Source: Nymphaea colorata (lineage: Eukaryota; Streptophyta; Magnoliopsida; Nymphaeales; Nymphaeaceae). From it: a stretch of 60,000 bases of DNA. The notes below the pieces were generated by a model. The model ran no database searches. It saw nothing but the letters and a program-made list of their open reading frames with translations, and was not told where the DNA came from. Positions 13,708 through 26,979 of this stretch are shown one piece after another. Position 1 is the stretch's first letter, and each line of letters begins with the position of its first letter. The DNA is taken from positions 4,130,704-4,190,703 of the forward strand of contig NC_045139.1 in assembly GCF_008831285.2 (NCBI RefSeq), in the 5' to 3' direction. Made by a program: the position numbers and the translations under genes.

Positions 13708-16504
13708 AATATAAACCTGATTTTAAGAAACAAGCAAGCCTTCCTTGCGCTCAAAGCATTTCTTTGCAACAATATTCTAGGGAAATAAATTTCACATCCT
13801 CACATTCAACCTTAATTGAGCTGAAGTAGCATATCTAGTTTCATCTTGGTCTCAAACCTGTTCAATAAACAAGATAAGATAGACCCAAGGTCATACAATT
13901 TGGAACTTAAGTTACTCTATCATTGTGCACTGCCACAGAAAACGAAGCACAAAGAACAAATACAGAAATGTGATCAGAAAAGCAGCAATGCATAAAATGC
14001 ATGCTTATGCCTACATCCACAAGGAATGAAAAGGATAGCTAGGTTTATTGCAGAAAGGCAAAAGCCAGACCACAGTAAGTGCTTCTTGCAACACAAGGAT
14101 GCAAGTTAGCTGGGGCATGAGCCTCATATATATGAGGGAGCAAGTGGGTCGGCTCAATTTGTTGATACTTATGTACCTGAATTCACCAGTTTATACTAGC
14201 ACAACAATTAAAAGACCCATTATTAATGTGAAAAAAATGTCAGTGAACTGGGCAAAGCATCGGTAACAGTTTCACTAACGTGACTGCTGGTGCTAAAAAA
14301 AAACGTCAATGAAAGTAGTGTCACTAAAAGACCACGGATGAAACACACACGTCAGTGAAAAGGAAATGATTTCAAAAGAATCCTATTTATAGCCAGTATT
14401 TGAATTCAAACTCATTTTAAGTTCAAACACCATGGTTAATTAGTGCATTGACAACTACTGTTGTAGTTGCTATAAATTTGATTAAAAATGGTTGTTCTTT
14501 TTCATCGACTGGTTTCCATAGCAAACTTAACCTGTTAGCTGATGTGAGACTGAAGTTTTAAGTCTTACCCATAGTGCGGAAAGTTGCAATTTAGGAAGTA
14601 CCAGTTTCTAATATTCGACATTGGAAAGCTCAAATTTCATTTGTCATAAGCCTCTTTATTGTGCATGAGATTAAAAAATCATCATGACATCAACTGAATT
14701 CGTCCACTCTCTTTTACATGATCACTTTCTTCAAATTCTACAACAGTACCTATGGGGGTTCCAAGTTGAAATATCAAGATGCTTCCTCATTGTATGACCA
14801 GTACTGTGAGAAAGTCCTCAAGATCACCTTGTTAGATTGAACTCATCAAGTTTTGCTGTCAGTGCTTGCCAACATATAAACTGAAAGTTTTAGCTTCAAT
14901 CCTCGTTTTGTATAAAGCCGTATAATTAATTTCTCATCAAGTTTCTCTATCTAAAGCTGTGTTTGCTTAATTTGATCTTGCGCAGATGTGTGTTTTTTAA
15001 TCTGTTGAAATAATATTAATGCTTTAGTGGAAGTAAGATTAACTACATTAGACCAGACATCAGGACAGAAGGAAACCTTGCTGCCATGGATAAACCTGAC
15101 TTAGCCTGGAAGGAGACGAGAAAACCTGGGTCTGATACTAGATCATGCATGTTTGATTCATGAAAAGCAACCAAATGAGCCATGAAGTCCACTAGTAGGT
15201 TCGCTAATGTGTGCTTCATACTAGTAAACGTGTATAATTCTGCAAAATAATTCCATACATCATGATCTTAGATCCTGCATGTATGTCATGCTCAGGGATT
15301 AAAACCCTAGTCTTCTTCTCAAAAAATTGAGCATGTTCATACATATGCATGTTATACACGCTTCTAGCGATGGCTAACTTTGTCGCTAATAGTTTAAGTG
15401 ATAGGACTTGTAGCAACGGAAAAGCTAGCAAGTGGCAACAGTTTTTAGTTGTTGCTAAAAATCATGTTTGTTGTTGTGATATCCAATTAGCTTTGTCTTT
15501 TTTTCTTTTCTTTTGTGCTCACTCAAAATGAAAAATGTAAGTCATCTTATCCGGTGATTCGTTTACACAAAGCAAAGGGAAATGAGGGGCCATTTGATAG
15601 GCTAGTTCAGATTTAAGATATTCGAAGGTGATGTGAGATCATTGAGAATCTAAGATTCACTAATTTAAGCTCAGGCCCTCCTCCTATCTTATCTCCGATA
15701 TGAGGCTTTGGCCATAACATGAGGATCCCAAAAATCAACTTTTTAACATAATGGTAAAATTGGATGTTTGTCTACATTATGGATACCACATAAAAGGGGA
15801 TCTTAGATCAGCATCGAATCTTTGTTACTAGAAAAAGGAAAGGGCTCTCCCTGCAGCGAAGTTACACGTATGGGAAGGTTATTCTTTGAATGATTAATAA
15901 AAAAAATTAAAAAATTCAAAATGGGTAGTCAATTATACTTTTGTTTTTTTTTTTTCTAAATTTGTTTGATTTTAAAATTAGAAACACATTTTCTTTTGTC
16001 AATCCGATTAAAAAAGATTCCAATGAATCATAAATCAATTTTAATAACATTGGCTGCGAGTCCATGTCAAAGTATGCAGTTTTTTGTGTATTGATGTTGA
16101 TGCTTTCAGAGACACCTCAAAAACTCATTATTGTCATCTAAAGAACCCATGTCTTAAAAAGTGGATACATCGTTTTGTTCTTATCATTCAAACAACAAAC
16201 TAGACTTCAGAAACAGAACATAAACAAAGATTTCACAAAACTTGGTTTAAAAAAAAAATGACTTCTTTGTCACCCAAACACAAACAAAAGTAAGTGGCTT
16301 TCTGTTAATGCTAAGCCCCGCCTGTATAATCTCTTAAATAAAGTATGATGTATGTCACTCTTGAGCCGACATATTGACTGTCCACTTCCTTTCCCTCCCC
16401 ACTTTCGATTTGTTTTATAGCGGTCGACTGATTTTCATATACCGATGAATAAAGATTCAGAAGTATGTCACTAAAAACACCAAATCATAGGAGCAATATT
16501 ATCA

Positions 16505-16690
16505 ATGAATTTATGAACTTTATAGTATAGCGACAGTTTATAGTGTTTTTTGTGATGGTTTACAGTGCTTTTAAGTAAGGGTTTTAAATATTTAGCAATT
16601 TATTTTACTTCTCATATATATAGAGGCCAGAAGTTCTTTTTTTTTTAAAAAAAAAAAAAATTGTGTTGCTAAAAACCGTCACAAAACATG
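16505..16690. mobile_element. decayed small DNA element with inverted ends
   Basis: The left part contains GTGATGGTTTACAGTGC and the right part contains GCTAAAAACCGTCAC, which is imperfectly inverted relative to it. Similar phrases (TTTAGCAAC, CTATAAATTG/AACCGTTG, CTTTTAGTGACAG) recur at 22030-22160, 27640-27700 and 37165-37270. This suggests one dispersed family. The exact ends were not determined. Confidence 0.3.
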
Positions 16691-16909
16691 CATTCCATTG
16701 TTAAAAACCTTTGTCTAGCAAGTATGATTGTCACTCATGCACCTTTTGCTATAGTTTTTATATAAAAAAAATAAAAAAAATAAAAAAACATCCGACTACA
16801 GAGGTTGCCCATCAATTATTTAGATGGAGTAAATCATCTGACCTCTGACAGCACACCCGCTGGGCAGCTGAGATTGAATGAAGGTTCAGATGGCAAAGAA
16901 ATTTTACCT

Positions 16910-16949
<40 letters not shown>

Positions 16950-18166
16950 AGAAATTGAAATAAGAAATTGCAATCAGCTGGCTGCCGAATATTGCCAGAT
17001 GACAACATATTTAAAAACTTCACTAAAATACACTGCCACAAAAACATCAGCAATTGTTTATTATGTAGTCATGGTTTGTGGTGGTTTTACTGACATTTTG
17101 TGGTACTTATTAGCAACTCGCATTGGAATAAATGTAGAGAAATTATTAGGTACATGACCTTAAGGTGCATGACCTCTAAGAAATCATCTTGATCATTGAT
17201 GTTTACAAAATGAAAGATTGAGAGAAAATCAAAGAGAAAAAAGAGATATGAAAGCCTGTTGGGTCCCTGTTAGATGCCGCTGCCTAACGTCCCTTCGTTT
17301 GGGTTGGGTGGGGGGTACAGTGTGCTAAAAGAGAAAAGAAAAGAAACTATAAGCAGTAGCACGCACTAACATCAACCAATGTTAATTAACTTAATTTATT
17401 GGCCCATATTTAATGTGTATAAAATAGCTTTTATGGGTTGCTATTTTTTTCACTTTTCTACGCTGCCGAACCACAATGGCCCTTAATTTGAGATGTCAAT
17501 GAATTATCAGCCATATATGATAACTTGTTAAAACTAAAATTTTAAAATAATTTTTTTATGAAAATAAAACATAAAAAAATTACGATTCATACAAATGAAA
17601 CAAAACAAAGCAACAGTTTTGAAGTAGGAATAGCATCATAAGACCTACTGCGTTGTTTTTACATGCAGGGATTGAACAAAGTTAGTGGTGTTCTAAACTG
17701 CAACGTGTTGGGAGCTCATTCTTTTGGCACAAAATTTGCTAGACTGGAAAAATAAATAAAACCGTGGGGCGCCAACAATGGTGAAAGAAAGAGTGAAGGA
17801 CGATTTGAAGACACAGCTAGAAGTGCATGCAGACAGAGCAAAAAGGTAAGAAACCGTTTAAAAAAGTAAAAGAGAGAGAGGATCGAGATTTGAAGAGACG
17901 TCCAGAAGGGCCTCCACTGTCCGAGAGAGATAATTTGAAGACGCGTCCAAAAGAGCCTGCAGAAAGAGAGACAGAGGGAGACAGAATTTAGAAAGAGAAG
18001 TTAAAAGACATATCTGAAACAATAGCATCAGAAATTTTTAACTGTGGAACACTGTTGTAAAAATTTTTCATTTCTGAAAAAGTACAACGCATATAAATAA
18101 ATAAATAAATAATTACAAAGCATCTATGTAAAAAAAATAGAAATTGTGTTGTTCGTGTGGGCAACA

Positions 18167-18740
18167 ATGTCACCTGGGTGCGTTTCCTAGGAGCTCGCAC
18201 CCGCACCGACGCGTTGCGGGTGCGGGTGCGCTCCAGGTGCGCACCCGATGATGAGGCGCACCCAAACCGCACCCAGGGGAGTTGGATCAAGTTCCGAATC
18301 GAAACCAAATCCAAACCAAGTTCATCTGCGTGTATGGTTTGGATCTGAATCTGATTTCAGGATAAAACCAGATTAAAAATCTACAAAATCAAATCCCTGT
18401 TGGCCGTTGCATTTAATTTAATACATCTATAGATATATATATGTTCTCTTTTCTCTTTCAAAAAAAACGATACAAGACTAAAGAATGGGTGGCTTTTATA
18501 AAACAATCTGTTTGCCTTTTTTTCAAACTTTTTTTTTTAATTTTTTCCCACTATCATAAAAATGTATAATTTTAATTGTGTTATTCAATTTCTATGAAAA
18601 GTAATAATAATAATAATAATAATATTAATATTAATAAAATATCTTCACCACACCGCCGCACCTAATTTTTTTGAGATGTGCCACACCGGCACCGGCACCC
18701 GCACCGGCACCGGCACCGGCACCCCGCATTCAGGTGACAT
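18167..18740. mobile_element. non-autonomous TIR element with GC-rich ends
   Basis: The left end starts ATGTCACCTGGGTGCG and the right end is the complement of ATGTCACCTGAATGCGGGG, so at least 10 bp are perfectly inverted with partial matching beyond. Both subterminal zones are GC-rich iterations of GGTGCGGGTGCG / CACCGGCACCGG, while the interior is AT-rich and has no coding capacity. This layout is typical of small hAT- or Mutator-like derivatives. No target duplication was verified. Confidence 0.5.
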
Positions 18741-19318
18741 AGGTGGGCAACTGTGCACCCCAGCGACCTGAGGGAGGGAGAGAGAAAGAGAGAGAATGAA
18801 GACATGTCTAAAAGAGAGACGAGGTTACATGCACAGCTGTTCAGGGTGTACAACCTTTAGCGCACAACATCAGTTTCTTTAGCCCACTTTTAAGATTACT
18901 TATCATGCACATGAACCTCAGAGGAGAACAAGCTTGTACATATAACCAGCTTTAATGGAGACTACACTCATAAACAAAGTTAAACAACACATCTAAAAGA
19001 TGACTACATTATGAGTGTGTGTCTGTGTGTGTGAGAGAGAGGGAGAGGGGCGTATACATAGTTGGTGTGAACAACTGCACACATTGGATCATAAAATTTA
19101 CTTTATTTACATATAAAGCTTCATAATCTTAATTTTTTTATACGAGTGCCTCTTAAAGTTTAGCTAAAAATTTATAACTTTGCCAGTGATGCAAACATAC
19201 ATCTTGAAAGATCCAGCTAAGAACGACATAGAGGAATAAAAACAAATGTACATCTAGAAGAGCCCATCTATTAGTGAGAGAGGACAAATTTGGTGACACA
19301 TCTAGATAAGCATGCAAT

Positions 19319-19349
<31 letters not shown>

Positions 19350-20344
19350 TGAGAGAGAGAGATGTTAGTTTGAAAAAACATCTAAAAGATGCTACAGTAA
19401 AACGAAGGCAATCAACGTGTAGCTGGCCCCCAACCACAGTACAAATCAGTGACAGTCCAGTAAATCTCAATATTGAACAGAGATTAAATATAAAGCAGAT
19501 ACCAAATTTGTTGACAGATCTAGAAGAGTTTACACTTGGAGAGAGAGAGAGAGAGAGAGAGTAAATTAGAATACATTTGTAGAGGAGCCTACATTTATCT
19601 CAAGAGACATCTAGAAGAGCTTAAACTCAAAGGAGGAGAGTTTGTTAGAAAAGACAAATTTGAAGACACATCTGGAACAGCCTATATTTAGAGAGAGAAT
19701 GACAGAAAAATAAGTACAAAGCACATCTAAAGTATCCAGCTAAGAGACCGAAAATAAAGGGATTGAGTTGTCTTCATGCGACAAATATACACCAAAGGGG
19801 ATGAGGGTATTTTTGAATTTTTTTATAAAGGAGTGGACATTTTAGACATTTTCACTCTTTTACAATCCTTCCTTACCCCTTTTGAGATTTTTTTAAATTA
19901 CTTTAATAATGACGGTATTTTGGCCATTCCTTGTATCAATTTTTTGTGCACACCCCCGTACACCTAACCAGCTTTGGGAAGTAAATGCAATGATACATAT
20001 GGGGAATAAAGAGCAAAAAATACATAGTTATATCTAAAAAAGCTTTACTATAAGAGAGAGAGAGAAAGAGGAGAAAAGGAGGGGATAGAAATCGGTCCAT
20101 TTTGACCTCATAATGACACTCTTAATTTCAAGATATACACTATTCAATACCATCACCCAACCCGACCGGTTGTGCTACCCATCACTTGGTGTGTTTGTAT
20201 GAGAGAGAAAGATAGTCACTTGGTGTGTGTGAGAGAGAGAAAGAGAGTATGTATGTTAGCGTGTGTGTGACAGGGGCACAACCATCACCTAGCCTGAAAA
20301 TGGAGGGACATCCTTCGGCTCTCATACTCAACTTGAGTCTTTGG

Positions 20345-20425
20345 GTAGCACCCATGCATGGAAAATCAAACCCTTAATGCATTTATTTGTGTGCCATGAG
20401 CCTGACCAGCTATGCTATGCACATT
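20345..20425 (-). mobile_element. tRNA-derived SINE-like fragment
   Basis: Read on the minus strand it has a box-A-like TAGCATAGCTGGTCAGG followed about 30 nt later by a box-B-like GGGTTTGATTTTCC. The start TGGCATAGCT-like phrase is shared with the copies near 33010 and 34010. The length and 3' tail were not resolved. Confidence 0.35.
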
Positions 20426-20930
20426 TTGGCATAACAGGAGAAAATATCTCCCTAACCCTCGTACAAAAGCGAAACATGCAAAACAACTACTCATAAATTA
20501 AAACATTTTGAAGCACTAAAGGAGAAGGGACAAAGAGTCATATAATTTATATACAATACTGGCAAGAAAAAATTATGTTCCACCTCTCCTCCCTGTTTTC
20601 ATGATTCATTTGTTGAATGCATACTTATAAGATCACACAAAAAAAAAAGGACATGTGATTGTTCCTAGCCGGCTCGGTTGAACCTGACTTGTGACCTAGT
20701 GAATAGACGACTCGGGCAACTCATGACTCAAATTGCTGAGTCGTCGGATTATGGGCTATATTATTAGTTGTCTTGATTCCTAATTAACTCTCCCAAGTTC
20801 AATAATAGGTACTAAAACTTAATTAGGATTAGTTTATTTCAACACTTAATTGACAATTCATAAAAAAAGAAAGCCTTCTTCTGTCATTTAACGAAATGAG
20901 GGGGACTGAGAAAAGACGAGCACGGGTCTA
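20426..20930. other. no gene seen
   Basis: This is an AT-rich spacer. A patch at 20665-20760 contains the ACTCGG/GACTC vocabulary also found in the inverted-repeat element near 36.3-37.0 kb, probably a remnant of the same family. Confidence 0.35.
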
Positions 20931-22830
20931 AGCCTAAGGCAGCCGAGTGGAGCCAGAAGCTTGCCAGCCACCCTAGCTCCGCTGCGAGCTCAAGTTCAGA
21001 AGATTCTATTCAAGCCGATGGAGGTCAAGCAGCCCTCTAACGTCCAAAATTACAACTTACAAATTCACTGGGGCATACATCTAAACCTCTTAACTGAGAG
21101 CGATCCTCGAGAACAGTCTCCAGAGACGAACAGCGACACCCCCAGTTCCTTGCACTCTCGGTTGCCTTGCTCAAACTGAACAAAGAGGACGGATTCACAA
21201 TAATGGTCGATTTATGGGGAATCTTAACACTTGCGTCGCGTTCCTCTTTTGGGTTTTACATCGGAAATTACGCCATCTCTTTCTTTAATCGTTTGGAGAA
21301 AGAAAATTCCGGCAGATAGGCCGTATTCCGGCAATTCAGCGGCTAACCGTGCAGTCCCTGAGATGAAAGGTGCAGTTGGTGTCAAGAACGGGTGAGGATG
21401 GAAGTGAGGATTAGGAGTTGATATGCTTGTGTTTTTGGGTAGGTCCTTAATTCTTTCTTACTGATAAATCTCATTGCCTGCTGTCTCGTCCATTTTATAA
21501 CACGTATTTTTCACTCGCTCTGTCTCTCATGGATTTCCGTTTTAATTTGTCATGGTTCCTCAGCTGTTCTGCAAACCTGGGCGCTTTTCTTCTGTCGGAT
21601 TCAAGTTTGATCTGCAGCAATACGGCGGCTAAACCATGCAGCTGTGAGCCGTCTAAAGACTCTCTCTCTCTCTCTCTCTCCCTGTGTGTGTGTGTGCCTG
21701 TGGCATATTCTCTTTAGCTAGATTTGGTCCGCTTGGTAGACAAACTCAATCTGCTTTCTGGCTCTTGCATGCCCACAACGGCGCCTTTGTGGAATCAGCA
21801 TTAGCAGATGAAAAAGTTAATTGATCATTATTTTGGCTCAGGAAAAACGAAGTGACCCTCACCTGCTGCCAAATTACTCTGATTACAAGACTAAGATTTT
21901 AACTGGGAAACAGATTATTGTTGTCGGCGCACACAGTTTTTCGATTTCATATTCATTTGAGGTTGCAGATTATTGTTCTCCATGTGTGTCCTGAGTTAAG
22001 GTACTATTGGAATAATATATATATATATCTGCAAAATGTTGCTAAATGGCTAAATATTTGAAATTTGTTGCTACAATCACCATTAAACTGTCATGAAAAA
22101 CATTAGAAACTGTGGCTGTTACTAACGTTCCGTAGCTAAAAATTTTTTAGCAACAGATATTAAATATTAACTATCTGTGAACATTTGGCAGTCAGCTTAT
22201 TTTAAGTTATATATATATATATATATATACACTATCCATTGTTTTATGGCGTTAAAGGAGATAACGTAGCTGGTTTGGCCAGCTAGTACTAAACCCCGTG
22301 TCATCAGTTAAATCATCGTATTAATTAGCAAACAAACTACTTTCTTTCTTTCCTTTTTCTTTTTTTTTGGCTTTGTGTTATTTCTTTTGTAGTAACTAAT
22401 CGATTTTCGAATTCTTGAATGGATATAAACCGTATATCTATTGGTTATTGGAGTACCTAAAAGCAGAAAACGGAATAATACAAGAGACAAACATCCGAGC
22501 TCGACGTCTAGACAAGGCGAATTAAATGCCGAGCGTTTAGTTCTGCTTATGGCCACAGAAGCAGGCGGTATCATGGCCAGTTGGCTGCCGATCATGAACC
22601 AGAACATTCCGACGGCCACAGATTTAATCTTCCGTGGAGCGATGCCCCTGTTCTTATATACCATCACCGGCAGCAGATTGCGGCACAAACATCTCTCCAT
22701 CTACACCTTGAACGATCAGGCCACAGGTCCACCGAGCCAAATAAGCAAATGGGCAACCCATTTCTGCCCCCTTTCTCGACATTTTCTCGTGTATGTGCAC
22801 ATCCCTATTAACTTTGCTTCTTTCTTGCAA
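20931..22830 (+). other. GC-richer island with overlapping open frames, possible dead 5' gene region
   Basis: Two patches (20940-21400 and 22480-22830) have clearly more CpG and GC than their surroundings. In the second, three frames stay open for about 100 codons: plus 22441-22833 (contains MATEAGGIMASWLPIMNQN), plus to 22811 (contains FNLPWSDAPVLIYHHRQQ) and minus 22308-22700. The plus-frame pieces faintly recall the N-terminal motifs of PIF-type bHLH proteins (a SWL motif; a W..(N/D)G.VV motif), and the next gene downstream on the same strand is a bHLH. The matches are too weak to claim. Two GGCGGCTAA(A/C)C phrases repeat at 21340 and 21626. Confidence 0.25.
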
Positions 22831-24249
22831 TAAACAGTATGTAGCAGTGCTTTTACTAGCTGCATTTTTTAATTTCTCTTTTTGCTTGACAAGGCTATTG
22901 GAAAACAAAGCTAAAATTTGTGACTATTTTGTGAAAAGAGAAAACTAATTTTGCCCGTTCCAGCCCTGTGCCTGCTGATATGATCTTATGTTTTTCTACT
23001 TGTATTTTGCTGATTATATCAGGTAAGTTGGGCTTTTACATTCAAATCATATCATGGCATGACTCTTTTCACAAGCCTAAGAAAGCATAGGCTCATGCCC
23101 TTGTGGCAAGGGTTTTAATCACAAGGATTTTTTTTTTTAATGTTAATTTGCTTAGAGGAACCGTTTTCTGTGTAAAACTTTCAAGACCACACCCATAAAC
23201 CTTTAAGGTTTTAACTTGCTTAGAGCTTGTGTAGACCTACAGTATGTCCTTCAACTTGAGCATCATGTTTGCTAGTGTTTGCAGCTAAGAGAAATAGCAC
23301 ATCAGAGCTCTATCTGAAATACAAAGTGTATCTCATGTTTCTGATATTGTTGCATCATGTTAAGAACAAGAAAGAAGAAATTTCAGATATTGTTTCATCA
23401 TGTTAAGAAGAATAAAGAAGAAAGCTGACATTTAATCAATATTGAAGGATGTCAAAATCTGATATGTTATAGCCGATGCAGTCTATGGTGCATGCTCGAG
23501 GTCGAGCACACCAAAGTGTGTTTGGTGCCACCAGCACATACTGCTCTTGCTTCTCTTGAGGCCAAATCAGAAAAATGACTTTCCATTTTCTCATTCTATC
23601 CTCACACGTGAGGTGTTTTTCATTTCTTTGGGGCATTTTTGTCATGTTGGGCATCCGAACATGTTCGGCCCAAAATGACAAAAAAATTTTCACTAGGGGG
23701 GTGTTGCTCGAAGTGAGATCAAGCCGTTCTCTAATTGAGTCGCCCATATTGTAGAAAATTTTCCATCAAACTCAAGGATAACATTTCTAGCCAGACAAAA
23801 AAGTACATTCAAAGATGCTTAATTATAATAGAATAATGAAAACATACTCAAGTTTCCAAATATTCGATTGCCTGCTTATTGTAATATGTCCTAATTTTGT
23901 AAGTGTAATCTCCGAAACATGAGTGCACTTTTTGTTAATTCGTCAAAAGTTACACAGATAGATTGAAATATTCCATCAAAATTAAAGTTTACGTCAATTG
24001 AGAAGGTTGGTTTAAGACCTGCATATTCAATTTAACATTGACAAAAGGTCTGACATAGAATCAAATGGAAGAGGAGAATAAGATGTAGTTTGTATTCATC
24101 ATATTAAGGCCCCTTCATATTAGATAAGCAAGCTGGGGACGTTAAGTGGATACCTACCAATTGACGCCAAGAGATGCACCCAAACTGTTGATGGTATTGT
24201 TACATTTGACCGCATGTCCGCCGGAAACCGATCGAACCATTGCTGGGTT
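22831..24249. other. no gene seen
   Basis: This is AT-rich spacer. A near-repeat of TTTCTGATATTGTTGCATCATGTTAAGAA occurs twice at about 23339-23410 (written here only as the recurring phrase CATCATGTTAAGAA). The minus-strand frame at 23436-23747 is not recognisable. Confidence 0.35.
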
Positions 24250-24431
24250 CACTGACCACAAAGCCACATGTGGTCTGGTGTGGGCAATTGCCCACATCAT
24301 CCTTACAAAATGGCTCTGTTCTTACATTGTTGCCTTCACATATTTGATTATTTATATATGTTGGCACGCCTCGAAGCATTGCAGTTTTGGATTAATATCC
24401 TTCAAGCCAAAATTTCTGGCTCCACCACTAG
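24250..24431. mobile_element. hAT-like MITE, family with TGTGGGCAATTGCCCACA core
   Basis: The right end reads TTTCTGGCTCCACCACT, the same end as in the copies at 26815-26979 and 29378-29552. It carries the family's internal palindrome GTGTGGGCAATTGCCCACAT at about 24279-24297. The left terminus is decayed. There is no coding capacity. Confidence 0.5.
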
Positions 24432-24579
24432 TTGGGTGATACAGGATTTTCAATCAAGCAATTTCCCGGATCATCTTATAGGTCACACACTAAGGAGATA
24501 AAGCAGACAAGACGTATCCTTTTGAATTAATCTTTGTTTTCTAGTTGTTCCATTTCCTTCATTCAACCAGCTGTTACTT

Positions 24580-26320
24580 ATGAACCTAACTCCCAAGACA
24601 TTACATGTTATTTGGTCTCAGGCTGCCAGGAGATTGGAAAAGCGTAAACGTCTGAGGAAGTGCCGTCGACATTCAAAGGAGCGCAACCAAGAAGAAGAAG
24701 TAAGCTTTTCTTGCAAATCACTTTCATATATTTTACCTGCAACTTATGCTATATACTTAATTTTCATAGATCCAATCGTGAAATATGGTCGAGGAGAGAA
24801 AGTTTATCGGTTGGAGTGGAGCTGGGCCTTTAATTAGTTCTATCTAACCATTTTTATAAATAGTTTAATTGTTGTTTTCTGCTGTCTTCTGCATGGTTAT
24901 TTGTATTCTTTAATTCATTCTGCTCCGGTTTACAAGGTGAGCTCCTTGTGTATCATCCGCGTGCTTAGTTTTTACAAGAATTTAAATAAAATTTAATGAA
25001 AAAATAGCCTCTGAATTTGTATAAAAGCACCCTCAAGTTCTGACGGAATAAAAGAAATCCAAGCTTAAGCATGTTTCTGCTATATTTCATCGAAAAAAAA
25101 AACATGTTTCTGTACTTATACCACAAAAACTTGAGTGTGTTTTTGGAAAAGTTTAATAAAAATAACGATCTAATGGGCAGTGTAAATTCATTTCTGTATA
25201 TTAGATTAACATAGTTCTGACTTCTTCAGGATACCTGTGTCCCTGCAACCCCTGATTATTAATATAATGATAGTTACTACAGTACCATGTTTGCCACTCT
25301 GTGTGAAGTTGAAATCTAATTTTAATTTCATGGCTAAATTTATTTGGTTTTAGGAAGAAGTGGACATGATGATAAGAGAACTGCAAAAATTCATCCCCAA
25401 CTCCACCACTGTGAGGATTTTTCTGATACTTCTGTCTTTTTCTTTTTTTCTTCTTTCCTTCAATCAACTCTACGCAGTAACGAAACCCAGTCATTTAAGT
25501 TCGTCAAATGAGGTGTTGTGTGCTTATCATGGTGTGGTCATTGAATTTTCAGATTGATGTTGACGGTGTGCTTGATGAAGCGATTGAATATGTGAAGTCC
25601 CTTCAGTCTGAACATCATGTAAGCTCTCTAGCAACTAACTTCTCTTTCATTTAATTATCTTTCTACTTTTTGGCTTCAAACTAAAGATTTCGCAGCTTTG
25701 TTCACAGATGTAAACCTTTACATTGGTAGAGGTAAAGTTAAGTCTCAACGGGCCTAGTTTTATATGTTGAGGAAGCAAAATCAGAAGTAAAACAGGTTAA
25801 ATCTGTGCGGCCAGATCGTCCACCTTGTGGGTGGTTTTCCTGTTAAATATAAAACTGCTTCCTTCTTTAACTGTTTGCAATGAAAATTTGCTTTCTTTAC
25901 TGCTCGATTTGTTTTGTATACAGTAAAGCGGAAGTTTATGATTTTGAAGCAACCCTCATGTAGTCATATATAAAGTACATATACATCAAATTAGATTTGA
26001 CCATTGTAAATTAAAAGAACAAACTAACAAAGAGGTTTTGATCTGACAAAATCAATGTGCTGTTTTCATGTCTTACACATTTTATATATGACATTAACTT
26101 CTCGATTTTTTAAGGAAAACAGAAAAAATCTTAAAAGGTTTTTCAATAACAAGATTTGTGACTGGTACATCTTGTATGCTTTAATCAGGCATTGCTGGAG
26201 GCAATGAGGTCTTGGGAAACTGCATTGGCTGCTTACACAGCTGGGCTTCAGTGTCCACAGTGTCCAATGGGGCGAACTTTGAATTTGGGAGCTTCCTTTC
26301 TCTATAGCAGGCCATATTAA
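24580..26320 (+). CDS. short HLH protein with acidic 'basic' region (gene E)
   Basis: Predicted 124-aa helix-loop-helix protein. Exons 24580-24699, 25354-25410, 25553-25618 and 26189-26320 all have GT-AG borders and phase-0 joins. The ATG at 24580 is in frame with the basic exon, so no separate first exon is needed. The basic exon contains RRLEKRKRLRKCRRHSKER and then NQEEE, and the next exon opens EEVD. The positions that hold the DNA-contacting arginines in canonical bHLH proteins are therefore a run of glutamates. Helix 1 (MMIRELQKFIPN) and helix 2 (GVLDEAIEYVKSLQSEHH) keep the dimer interface. A 43-aa tail with CPQCPMGR ends the protein. This is expected to dimerise but not bind DNA, like known plant HLH-only inhibitors. 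Alternatively it is a decaying copy, since it has lost the long N-terminal exon of its relatives. Neighbouring members share exon sizes and phases. Confidence 0.6.
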
Positions 26321-26814
26321 AATATGATGCAAACAATTTTAGTAAATGTGTGGAATAAACATGGTTTAATGTCATAGAGTTGTCGCATAGAAAATTAAGG
26401 GTTTAATGTCAAGAGTTATGGCATAATAAATTAAGGTGGTAATGAGGAGATTTTTTATTTTTAATGTCTTTTGATATCATGTTTGCAATGACTATTAGTG
26501 TGGAGGTTTATGAGTCATAAGTTGAGTGTTTCTGGGTAGCCTATAAATTGATGCATTGGTTTGTGTCATTTGTATCAAGTGTAAGGTGTGCTAAGGTGGC
26601 CTTGTGGGAGTCGTGAGTTGTATGTCTTTAATTCAGAACTTGTTTTGTGAAGTTCATTGTATGTAACATAAGGTACAATGTTCCATTATTGTTTATTACC
26701 TGGTCTTACTACTTGCTATTCCACTGTATTCTTTGTCTTCTCTTCCAGCGGCTCATTCTCCTCTTGTAAGAGCTACCATGCGGCCACGGTGCCAGATAAC
26801 TACAGCCTTATCAG
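26321..26814. other. 3' flank of gene E
   Basis: Likely 3' UTR and spacer. AATAAA-like signals occur near 26355 and 26431. Nothing else was identified. Confidence 0.35.
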
Positions 26815-26979
26815 CAGTAGCGGAGTTACATATAGCTGGCGTGGGCAGTTGCCCACGCTTTATTTATTTTTACATAGATATCTTACAATTATTTACTTAT
26901 TTATATATGTTGTGCCCCTTAAAAAATGAAAATTTCTATAAGAGTGCCCCATAGCCAAAAAATTCTGGCTCTACCACTG
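26815..26979. mobile_element. hAT-like MITE, complete copy
   Basis: The left end CAGTAGCGGAGTTA is inverted relative to the right end TCTGGCTCTACCACTG (complement CAGTGGTAGAGCCAGA). The interior has the family palindrome CGTGGGCAGTTGCCCACG and a TTATTTATTTTTACATAG stretch shared with other copies. A reverse, decayed relative lies near 18000-18165. It is non-coding. Confidence 0.6.

Larger units (their letters stand above)
13708..20340. other. gene-free block with transposon remnants
   Basis: No gene was found. The stretch near 14240-14370 carries repeated CGTCA(G/A)TGAA motifs, and 15355-15480 carries repeated GCGATGGCTAA/GTCGCTAAT motifs. Both look like subterminal repeats of CACTA-type elements. 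TA arrays occur at 16915-16942. The block 17760-18000 and 19300-20060 holds many GA tracts and loosely repeated phrases such as ACATCTAGAAGAGC, probably an old degenerate tandem or dispersed repeat. Open frames here consist of simple repeats. Confidence 0.4.
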
